Source: Humulus lupulus (taxonomy: Eukaryota; Streptophyta; Magnoliopsida; Rosales; Cannabaceae). From it: a DNA stretch of 64,000 nt. Location of the stretch: assembly GCF_963169125.1 (NCBI RefSeq), contig NC_084793.1, positions 137,618,297 to 137,682,296 of the forward strand, written 5' to 3'. Positions 44,693 to 53,388 of the stretch are shown here, piece after piece (the first letter of the stretch is position 1; each line of letters starts with the position of its first letter). Under the pieces are notes generated by a model. That model ran no database searches. It worked only from the letters and a program-made list of their open reading frames with translations, and was not told the origin of the DNA. The position numbers and the translations under genes are program-made.

Positions 44693-45435
44693 GCACATGT
44701 ATAAGTAATTTCTCTTTTTATCAATGGGGAAGAGTAGTACTTACTTAGACACATTAAATAAACTTATATATATTTGTATCAGTTAATATTATGTTGTCAT
44801 ATATGGGGTGGGTTAAAAGAATGGATTTCATTATATATATTAAATGATTTCTATTTTTTGACAAATGTTTAGCTTTTGCTAATACCTGCACATATATATA
44901 TTTTATGCACTTGTAAGATTACTCTGTTGTTATGTTTTTGTGAGAAAGGTTTGTTTTTTGGTTTTTTATATTTTTTATTCATCGTTTAGATTTTGTGTAG
45001 TTTTTTTACAGTTTGTGAGTTTATATTATGGTTTCAAAGTATGATCTTTATTTGTATATATGCATGTTGAATATTTTATAGGCTTATTTATAATGAGTTG
45101 GATCAATAATATCATTGTGTTTTGTTTGTTTGGCTTGGGGTTGATGCATGGATTTTGAAACCAAGATACAAATTATACATATATACAATACACACTTACA
45201 TACGTGTTTATATTATAAACTTTAGAAATGCTGAATAAACTATAAAAGCACATGTATAAGTAATTTCTATTTTTATCAATTAGGAAGAGTAGTACTTACT
45301 TAGAAACATTAAATAAATTTATATATATTTGTATCAGTTACTAGTATGTTGTCATATATGGGGTGGTGGGTTAAAAGAATGAATTTAATTATACATATAT
45401 ATTACATGATTTTTACTTTTGACAAATGTTTATTA
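44686..45435. repeat. Direct repeat pair of about 190 bp in the CACTA interior
   Basis: Copies at 44686-44875 and 45237-45435. Both contain AAAAGCACATGTATAAGTAA, GGAAGAGTAGTACTTACTTAG, TATGTTGTCATATATGGGGTGG and TTTGACAAATGTTTA. About 360 bp of AT-rich, non-coding sequence separates them. Confidence 0.85.
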
Positions 45436-45460
45436 GCTATATATATATATATATATATAT

Positions 45461-45880
45461 AGGGAAATTCTCGTACAGAGACTTCACTTTAAGCCCTATT
45501 GGTAGGGTTCTCAGTGTTTACAATCTGTAAACAGTTTTCGGCGCGATTTTTTTTATGACCGTGTATATTAATTGTAGCTATTTAGAGCATCCGAGAAGTT
45601 TTCAGAAAATTTCGAATAGTTTACAGTATCGAAAACTAGGTTCAAACATGTTGTTGTACGCGTGACTAATTTTTTTTATGCGCGTGGAAAGCAACATGTT
45701 TGAACCTAGTTTTCGGTATTGTAAACTATTCGGAATTTTCTGAAAATTTGCAGGATGCTCGAAATAGCTACAATATACGCGGTCATAAAAAAAATCGTAC
45801 CGAAAACTGTTCACGGATCGAGAAACACTGAGAGTCTTACCGATAGGGTTTAAAGTGAAGCCCCTATAGAAAAATTGTCT
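45461..45880. mobile_element. Fold-back (long inverted repeat) element
   Basis: 420 bp in which the left arm (45461 to about 45665) is the inverse complement of the right arm (about 45680-45880) with a loop of about 15-20 bases. Shared arm motifs include GCTTCACTTTAAACCCTAT, AACAGTTTTCGG and AAACTAGGTTCAAACATGTTG. It lies between two TA runs (45440-45460, 45881-45900), fitting a TA target. No coding content; a MITE or fold-back element of unassigned superfamily. The transcript could form a nearly perfect 200-bp hairpin. Confidence 0.85.
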
Positions 45881-45900
45881 TATATATATATATATATATA

Positions 45901-46850
45901 CACGTAAATAAGATGCTAGCAGTAGTAAGCCTAGGCAGAAGGAACTGAATTTTTTTATCACTGCTGCCATTTGTTTTAATGTATGTTATAGTATGCGATG
46001 GAGGGTACTCTTCTGCTTTTGAACATTCAAGAACTGTTCAATACTGCATACTTGTTCTCATTTTAATAATTACGTAGAAACTCCTTTAATTGATTAATGA
46101 TTGGAAAACATTATTTTCTGAAGTTAAAATAATTCCATTTAATTAGAAAAATACTAAGGGGTACCAGTGTTCCAGTTAAATACCAAGGTTTTATTACTCA
46201 ATCAGTAATATATATTGAGGTATTTATTATAATATTTTTCATAGGTTTAATACAATAATTTTGTTTAGATAAAGTTATGAGCATCAACAGCTTTAGCTTA
46301 GTATTAGTTTAATATTTATTAACATTATATATATTTTTTTGTTTGGTATCTATATAACATTTTGTACAAAAACATATAATTGTTTTAGAGAACAAAAAAA
46401 CATATATGTATCCTCACAGGATTCTAATAACCTGACATGATTTAATTGCTATTATGTTTTTTCATGATATGTTTTCTGCGTCTTCAATATATGTATCATC
46501 CATTAAGCTTTGAATTTTTAGTTCTGAGGTTCAAGTAGTTTGGCTTAATGTCTCTCATAGTTTTGATTATTTGTCTCAGAAATCAATCGGGTTATTTTCA
46601 TTTGGTTTGGAGGATACAATTTGTTGTTGGATCTCGTTTTTTTTTATTTGGGACCAAATTATCATATTTTTAGGATCTTCATGTGGTTTTATATTATGGG
46701 TTCATAAGATAAAGGACGCTACATACCACTAACTAAAAATAACAACTTCAGAACTTCACACTACTATATTTATTAATGATTTTTATGTATGGCTATTACT
46801 ATATTTACATATTAAATTATTATTTTTATATGTTACTATATTAATGTGTT
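45901..46850. other. CACTA interior, AT-rich
   Basis: AT-rich sequence without coding support. The minus frame reaching into the fold-back element (45602-45970) is an artefact of the hairpin sequence. Confidence 0.5.
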
Positions 46851-47110
46851 ACTTTTCAGAGGGAAATATAAGTTTTAAACATTTTTGGTTTTCTTTTTTA
46901 ATGGCAGCAGAGATTTTTTAATAAAATTATGTTAGATTTTAACAATCCTAAGCTCTAGATCTAAGTTTTTTATTTATGTATTGTTAGCATTATTTGTTTG
47001 AGTATTATTTAATATTGATAATTAATCTAATCAATCCATCTTATTGATGCTTGTATGTTTCTTTCATAGTTCTCTCTATCTACTATTTTATTGTCTTACT
47101 ATTTTATATT
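46851..47110. repeat. CACTA internal duplication, copy 2
   Basis: Matches 44445-44692 in order (GTGTTACTTTTCAGAGGG, TTTTTTAATGGCAGCAGAG, ATTGTTAGCATTATTT, CTATCTACTATTTTATTG) with substitutions and small indels. Upstream similarity reaches about 46780 and matches 38900-39010, left of copia D. Confidence 0.8.
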
Positions 47111-47318
47111 TTGTGTTTGGTTATTAGTTTTAACAGTTATTAGCATAGCAATTAATGATTTTATTTCTCTATTTACTATTTGACTGTGATACTATTTTAA
47201 ACTCACCAAATTCATAAAATTAAAAATATTAAAAATATTTTTACTCACATAGCATAATATAGAAATTAATAAGTGAAATTGTATACGATTAATAGAGTAA
47301 ACCATAACTGAATTTACC

Positions 47319-47672
47319 TTGTGTTTTGTTGAAGTTGAATTACTTTTGTGTGTCGATTTCCCTTGGAACTTTGCGTAGATTGACTACCTAATTTTAGAAA
47401 AAAATGGAAAATGGTTAGTAAATCAATGATGTATGATTATAAAGAATTTGAGACTTAATTTTGTGTCTATAAGATGAATATAGTAAATCATAACCGAATT
47501 TGTGTTTTGTTGAAGTTGAATTATTTTTGTGTGTCGATTTACCTTGGAACTTTTCATAGATTGACCACCACCTGATGAATTAGTAAAAGATGCTATCTTG
47601 TATTTTGTTGAAGTTGAATTACTTTTGTGTGTCGATTTACCTTGGAACTTTGCGTAGATTGACCACCTGATT
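47319..47672 (-). repeat. Triplicated mini-exon-like repeat in the CACTA 5' region
   Basis: Three units of about 75 bp at 47319-47395, 47500-47577 and 47598-47672 sharing TGTTGAAGTTGAATTACTTT and GTGTGTCGATTTACCTTGG. Read on the minus strand, the third unit has an acceptor (CTCAAATCAG), then GTGGTCAATCTACGCAAAG with a few more bases, then a donor (GTAAAT). Part of the flanks is repeated too (AATCAATGATG...AATTTGAGAC). Could be small exons of a CACTA leader transcript on the same strand as TNP2, or simply a degenerate tandem repeat. Confidence 0.6.
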
Positions 47673-47679
47673 TGAGAAA

Positions 47680-48114
47680 AAAATTGTTAATAAATCAATG
47701 ATGAATGTACATAAAGAAGAATTTGAGACGTAATTTTGTGTGGCAAAAATGATTTACCTTGATTATGTTTTCTTGTTGAACTCTAGGCCTACAATTTACT
47801 TAGAATGGATACTGTTTTGGAGACAGAAAAGTTCTACGATTATAAAAATAATTGATATGTAACTCTTATATAAGAGTACTATTAAATTAGAGATATTATT
47901 TAAAAAAAAATTTAAACTTGATATTTTTTTGAAAAGATCTCAACAAAATGATTAAACACATGACTATATTAACTGACATTTTTTCCAAATAAAAAAAATC
48001 AAGCCCTAGAAAATATGACAGTATTGAAGGGATCAATTTTGTTACTATTTTAAATAAAAGCTTTAAAGTTTGAAATTCCAAATAAAAAAATCAAGTTCAA
48101 GATTTTTTCTAATT
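47680..48114. other. CACTA interior, AT-rich
   Basis: No coding support. Includes a minus frame (47896-48081) of low-complexity Phe/Leu/Lys content, rejected as a gene. Confidence 0.5.
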
Positions 48115-48245
48115 TGTTAATAGATTTTTATCCTGTTAACCAAAATAATCGTGTTAACAAACATTTTATCACGTTAACCAAAAAATTGCGTTAAAAGAAA
48201 TTTAGCTCGTTAACCCAAAAAATTGCTTACACGGTTATTAATTTT
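48115..48245. repeat. Degenerate GTTAACCAAAA repeats
   Basis: Five or so copies of the CGTTAACCAAAAAA-type motif spaced 20-30 bp apart (about 48137, 48154, 48171, 48210), with GTTAAA and GTTAAT variants continuing to about 48310. GTTAAC is palindromic. Confidence 0.6.
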
Positions 48246-48729
48246 TTTATTAAATTAAAATAAAATTGTTAAAAATAACGTCAGTTTATTAAAATCTGTT
48301 AAACTTGATAGAATTTTAAAATAACTCTATTAAACCAAAAATTGTCGTAGAAAAGATATATATATATATATGTATGTTCACATTAATCTGTTTAGGAATT
48401 GTCTTTTATGTTACTCATTTATTGCTGATAGAGAGAGGTTTTGAGTTTTTTTTTTCTCTTTGCGGGTCAAAATTCAGATCTTTTGTGGGAAATTGGATGG
48501 GAATTCTATTAGTTTCTTAAAACTTGGGGCTCAACTAGTTAATTTGATATTTCTTCATCTGTTTTCTACTTCTTCTTTCTATCTATGCAATGGAAGGTAG
48601 CTTGGCTTTTAAGAAAGTTGATTTTAGGTGTGAAGTAGGAAGAAAATGATAGACATGAAGTCCTCTGTTCTTCAATCTACATCTCACTCTTTCTATATTC
48701 TTTTTTTTTTTTTTTTTTTGCATTGGCAG
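48246..48729. other. CACTA interior before a candidate exon
   Basis: AT-rich with a TA run (48356-48370) and an 18-bp poly-T tract (48702-48719). 48400-48680 is T/C-rich and resembles a 5' UTR or intron but has no supported coding sequence. Confidence 0.45.
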
Positions 48730-48804
48730 CTTTCTAGATAAAGAAAAAGGTTAAAGGAAAATGAGTTTGGTAGTTCCATGGAAGCATCAAACTGTGTCAA
48801 ACAG
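48730..48804 (+). pseudogene. Candidate captured exon
   Basis: Preceded by a T-tract and TGCATTGGCAG (acceptor) and followed by GTATGAAAAC (donor). Contains ATG at 48761 giving MSLVVPWKHQTVSN. Well-formed splice borders and a start codon suggest a first coding exon of a captured plant gene on the plus strand. The next AG site I tried (near 49388, TTGTGCAG) leads straight to a stop, so no chain can be built. Weak. Confidence 0.35.
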
Positions 48805-50599
48805 GTATGAAAACCACTCACTTTTTTTTTTCTTAGCTCTTCATATCTATCACTGAGCTCATCACTACCATACTTGAAGCATTTATGATTGATATAGTAA
48901 TCCATCATTTTGTTCATTGGCATGTTGGTTTAAAGTATTGTAATTAAGCTCTTTAAAGTTGTATAAGGATTCTAAACAAATTCAATATCTTGTGTACAAA
49001 TTCTGCACCTTGAAACAAGATTACAAGACCAATTTGAAAATTATGTTTTTATTTAAAAATTATAGGTGGATGTAGTCCTCAGTTATAACCATACTAGATC
49101 ATTTGAATTGACATGCAAATATTTTATAAATGAGTCAAAGCACCAAAAGTAAAAGGAAAGATTTGAGATGTTTTTCTTAGGTTAGTGGTTACATGTGTAT
49201 TTTATATTGGGGTTGGATGTGGTATTGGTACAAATGTAACATTTTTTTATTTTACCAATTTGTGAGAAGTTCTGGATACCTCATAACCATTCCTTTCCTT
49301 TTTGCTCAGAGTCTAGTTATTATAGCCTCTTGTGTCAATATATAAGAAGCCATAAAGTTGAGTTTATCATTATTCCCATATTGTGCAGATGGTGACAAGG
49401 ATTGAAACAATAGATTAAACTTACTAAAACTCTAAGAGGGGATGATGTATACCTTATTTGCATTGGATGAATGCTGAAAGGAAATGCTTCATGTAATAGA
49501 GTGTTATAGCATCGCTAGTAAGAAGATTGTTGAATATAGATAGTAGAGTAAAAAGCTTCTTGTCTTCTAAAAATATGTTGGTGCCAATTTTAGTGCGCAG
49601 TACATAATTATGAGTTCCATGCTATGCTTTTTTGAAAAGTTATCTAATTCTATGATTAATAATGAAACTTACAATTACCAACTCGCGATAAGAAACTTGA
49701 ACTAGAAACCAATTTGGCATGAGCTTGTAAAATTGTAAATAAGTAGTGGAAACCAAGTTCTTTCCACTCCCTCTTTTTAGCTCTAATGGTATGTTTCTTC
49801 TCTTATCAGTAGAATGCTATTTTTCCCTTCTAAATATACTTACTGTCAGTTTTAGGCCCTTTCCAGCAACTTTGATATTGTAGACTACTAGTTGAGAATT
49901 TATGAAAGTTTAATATTACTTGGCTCGTTGTGGCAGTGTTCTAAATATATTGTTATTGTTGGATTGAGTTGAAATGGCTAATAGCTGATTGACCTTCTAC
50001 TCAAGTTTTGTTTACGCGAGTTGTTCATTGTATGCACAATAATGACTTCACATTGTCCTTTATTTTTCTTCATGCAGCTTGTTGTGAGATAATGAAATTC
50101 AGTGTCCCCAAGCCTTGAGTGTTTGTCCTTTATTTTTCTTTATGCTTTATATCAATTGGATGTTGTGATTCTCTACATTTGTCAACAAAATTAATATTTT
50201 AGAATTCTGAATGCTTGTGATGTATTTTCAAGAATGATTGTTCTTTGAACTAAAAACAACAATGAAATGAAAAGAGCCTTCAAGAGGGAGCATGAAGTGG
50301 ACGTGTTCGAATATTGCTACTAACTTCTTTATATATGTAAATATGAACTAAAAGTACAATTTTTGACATGTGTATAGATTTATGTATATGGTTAGTTTCT
50401 GTATTATGTTTTATATTGATTTTGTACTAAATTTTTATTTAGTTTGTATTTGGTTTATCTATTTTATAAAAATTAATTTTGATATTTTATTAATGTTTGT
50501 TTTTTGTAAATATTATAATAAAAAAATAGAATTGATAAAATAATTAAATTAAAAAACTAATAAATTATGAAATAAAATTATATATTTAAAAAAATTATT
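48805..50599. other. CACTA interior, gene-like but unresolved
   Basis: Mixed-composition sequence without long frames. A short coding-like stretch at about 50256-50321 (MKRAFKREHEVDVFEYCY then stop) could be a terminal exon on the plus strand, followed by AT-rich sequence with polyadenylation-like motifs. A 21-bp repeat GTCCTTTATTTTTCTT occurs near 50056 and 50125. I see no reliable gene. Confidence 0.4.
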
Positions 50600-51003
50600 T
50601 AATTTATTATTAATTTTGCTACCAAATTTTATTAGCAAAAGTATCGAATTTTCAAGTACAAAACAAATAATTTGCTACTAATTTTGTGATTGTTTGCTAC
50701 CAAATTGTGGTAGCAAATTAATTTTTGTGGATTGAAAATAAAATAAATTTTAATGACACAAATCATTTAGCTACTAATTTAAATGCAATTAGTTACCAAA
50801 TACTAGTAGCAAAAAACCTCTAGTAGTCCCATAAAGTAGTGTTTTAGCTACTAAAAAATTAGTAGCAAATAAGAATAATTAGCTACAACATTTTTTGGTA
50901 GCCAGAAACCTTTAGCGACGGGGTTTTAGCTACTACAAAATTTTGGTAGCAAAAAGGGTATTAGCTACCAAAAACACATAGTTTGCTACCAATTATTTGG
51001 TAG
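50600..51003. repeat. Right subterminal repeats of the CACTA element
   Basis: About a dozen copies of TTTGGTAGC, GCTACCAAA and GCTACTAA variants, as at the left end, ending TTTGGTAGCTAAAAC next to the terminal repeat. Confidence 0.88.
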
Positions 51004-51028
51004 CTAAAACATATTTTTTTTTGTAGTG
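51004..51028 (-). repeat. Right terminal inverted repeat of the CACTA element
   Basis: On the minus strand it begins CACTACAAAAAAAAATATG and reaches TTTTAGC. Followed by the second CCA duplicate (51029-51031). Confidence 0.93.
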
Positions 51029-52420
51029 CCACTTTAAGAGCCTTCCCGATGACTCAGGCTTCTAAATGACTTGTCTGAGTGGGTGGTTCGGGAGGACCTT
51101 AATTGGATGCGCCTGGAAGTAGGGTCTTAGCTTCCGAGAGGAAACCATCAAGCAAAAGGTTAACTTCTTCATCAGCTGATACCTAGATTCTACCCCGAGG
51201 AGTCTCTTGCTGATGTAATAGACGGGGTGCTGCACGTGACTTTCCTCCCTTGCCAACGTGGCACTGATGGCGTCTTCCGAAATAGCCATGTAGAGTAGGA
51301 GCGGTTCTCTGTCTACTGGCTTGGATAGGATCGGAGGGTTTTCCATGTGCGCCTTGAGCTGTTGGAATGCATGTTCACACTCTTCTGTCCATTCAAATCT
51401 CTGACTCCCTCGGAGAACATTGAAGAAGGGAATGCACTTGTCCGTTGCCTTGGAGACAAAACAACTCAAAGCTGCGATCCTTCCTGTCAAGCTTTTAACA
51501 TCTTTATGCTTCCGGTGAGTAATCAGATGAAACAAAGTAGTTCGATAAGACCCCATACCTAGAGCCAACATCTTATAACCCAATTGAGACATTGTAGAAT
51601 ATACTAAACCTCTCTTAATATCTTTTTGAGCAAGAGCTAAAGTGGTGCCAAAAAGTAATGTTATTAGATTCATTATGTAAGGTATAACTATGAAAAGCAG
51701 AAGTAGTCGAGCTACAAGAAAAATCCCGGCTGCAAACATAGTAGTAGCATGTATAAGAGCTGATATAGGGGTGGTTCCTTCCATAACATCAGGTAACCAT
51801 ACATGAAGAGGAAATTGGGCAGATTTAGCAAGAGAAGGCATTTCGATTAGAGCCTTGATTTTTTTGGGGTTCGCCTCAATCCCTTGAGCACTCACGATGA
51901 AGCCTAGGAACTTTCCAGAGGCCACCCCAAAAGTGCATTTTTGGGGGTTGAGCTTCATCCCGAACTGACGAAGCACCGTGAAGACATCAGTCAGGTCGCC
52001 TACATGATCTGGGGCGGTCCAGGACTTAACCAACATATCGTCCACATAGACCTCCATGTCCCACCCCAACTAGTTTTGTGAACATTTTGTTTACCAGCCT
52101 TTGGTAAACGGCGCCAGCGTTCTTCAACTCGAAAGGCATCGCGATGTAACAATAGACACCCTTGCTGGTTCAAAAGCTAGTGTGCTCCTGATCAGCAACA
52201 TGCATGAATATTTGGTTATATCCCGAGTATGCGTCCATAAACGACAACAACTCATAACCGGAGGTGGTATCGACCATCTAGTCTATCTTGGGGAGAAGAA
52301 AATAGTCCTTCGGACAGACCATGTTAAGGTCTGAAAAATCGATGCATGTCCTCCAAGTGCCATTCGAATTTGGCACGAGGACAGAATTGGACAGCCACCT
52401 AGGCTAGTAGGCTTCTCAAA
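51029..52420 (-). pseudogene. Reverse transcriptase of Tat element A, unit 1, with a plastid insert
   Basis: RT on the minus strand. The N-terminal part (52420-52070) has several stops and frame changes but keeps LSFMDAYSGYNQI and LKNAGAVYQRLVNKMF. From 52069 an open frame carries [12 protein letters not shown] (catalytic YVDD), [21 protein letters not shown] and [11 protein letters not shown], then 106 codons of plastid ndhF, then RT resumes ([20 protein letters not shown]). It continues to the RT/RNase H connection, [17 protein letters not shown], and a stop at 51062-51064. Sequence to 51029 completes the connection, which resumes at 4060. Confidence 0.9.
51515..51832 (-). pseudogene. ndhF: Plastid ndhF fragment inserted in frame in the RT
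   Basis: The translation [18 protein letters not shown], then [28 protein letters not shown] and LALGMGSYR, ending FHLITH, is unmistakably the plastid NAD(P)H dehydrogenase subunit 5 (NdhF), a membrane proton-pumping subunit. It differs from mitochondrial Nad5 in these motifs. About 318 bp (106 codons) lie between RT residues IEMPS and KHKDV with no frameshift and no stop. Substitutions (for example MEGTTP) and an apparent short in-frame deletion after IMNLI show it is not recent. No target duplication at the joins, so it resembles a nuclear plastid DNA insertion sealed by end joining. Confidence 0.9.
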
Positions 52421-53378
52421 TAAACCCATTGGAGATGAGCTTTTCCACCTCGGCTTTGAGGGCCTCTTTCCGAGTTTTGTCAAACGTCTGTTTCTTCTGC
52501 TGGACGGGAGCAAAGCTAGAGTCGACATTCAAGGCATGGCATATGATATTCAAATCAATGCTAGTCATGTCGGAATGTGACCACGAGAACACGTCTTGGT
52601 TTTCTCGAAGGAACACCACTAACGCCTCACGGATCAAGCCTCCCCTAACTGTTACTTTCCTGTTGAGGGTGGAGGTATCTAGAGCTACCTCCTCCACCTC
52701 CTTTATTGGTTCAATGGACCTCTCCTCTTGAACCCTTGGGTCTAACTCATTAGGCCCCGAGTCCTCCATATCTTGCACCTCCAGGATCTCAAATTTCTCG
52801 GAGCCTTCCTCCCTTACCATCATCACAGAAGCCTTGAGAGAGACATTGTAGCACCGTCTCGCCTCTTTTTGGTCACCGTACATTGTGCCAATACCTGTAT
52901 CTGTGGGGAATTTCATGCACATATGATAGATGGAGGTGACTGCCTCAAAATCCACTAGTGCTGGCCATCCTAAAATGGTGTTGTATGCCGAGGGACAATC
53001 CACCACCACAAAGGTGCAGTATTTGAAGGCTTGGCGAGGTACCTCTCCAAGCGTCACAGGGAGCTTTATATGTCCCATCGAGATGAGGGCTTCTCCTGAG
53101 AACCCATAGAGTGTTGAGGCGTACGGGGACAAGTTTGCTATAGTTAACCCTATTTTCTCGAAGGTTGGCTTAAACAGGATATTCACCGAACTCCCATTGT
53201 CTACAAGAATCCGCACCACAATTTTGTGGGAGATTTGACTCTCAATCACCAACGGATTGTGATGTGGGAAATGCACTCTCTGAGCATCGTCTTCAAAGAA
53301 TGTTATGACTTGGTCAGTCATTCGCGACATTTGAGCAGGTAGTTGGGTCAAAGCCATTACCTCATCATTGTGGTTCAA
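52416..53378 (-). pseudogene. Protease of Tat element A, unit 1
   Basis: Open frame of 320 codons. It begins NHNDEVMALTQLP, then VHFPHHNPLVIESQI. The active-site motif is ILVDNGSSVNIL, with Asn (AAT, 53196-53198) where Thr is expected after the catalytic Asp (53199-53201). Then LYGFSGEALISMGHIKLPV, FVVVDCPSAYNTILGWPAL and a linker with FSWSHSDMTSID leading to RT (KAEVEKLISNGFI). The DTG-to-DNG change probably impairs activity; otherwise it is the best-kept frame of this unit. Confidence 0.9.
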
Positions 53379-53388
53379 AGCTCACGCA

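Larger units (their letters stand above)
4061..51028 (-). mobile_element. Giant nested CACTA (En/Spm) DNA transposon
   Basis: A cut-and-paste DNA transposon. It starts CACTACAAGAAATC and ends with the inverse (TTGTAGTG at 51021-51028), flanked by the 3-bp duplication CCA at 4058-4060 and 51029-51031. Both ends carry dense subterminal copies of TTTGGTAGC/GCTACCAAA. It encodes a TNP2-like transposase (23201-19504) and a second gene (19406 to 5085, interrupted), both on the minus strand, so the element's 5' end is on the right. Length is 46,968 bp; subtracting chromovirus B, Tat C, copia D and the fold-back element leaves about 18 kb. It is inserted in Tat element A, whose frame is restored when it is removed. 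Its genes carry stops, so it is probably non-autonomous now. Confidence 0.93.

Noticed and set aside
45602..45970. 122-codon minus-strand frame
   Set aside because: Lies in the fold-back hairpin and a TA run; its ends encode the same arm in both directions.
48702..48719. Poly-T tract as the tail of a retroposed (LINE/SINE) insertion
   Set aside because: No target duplication or retroposon body is visible beside it; it may simply be the pyrimidine tract of a splice acceptor.
51515..51832. Mitochondrial nad5 as the source of the NADH dehydrogenase piece
   Set aside because: The motifs ([30 protein letters not shown]) are those of plastid NdhF rather than mitochondrial Nad5.
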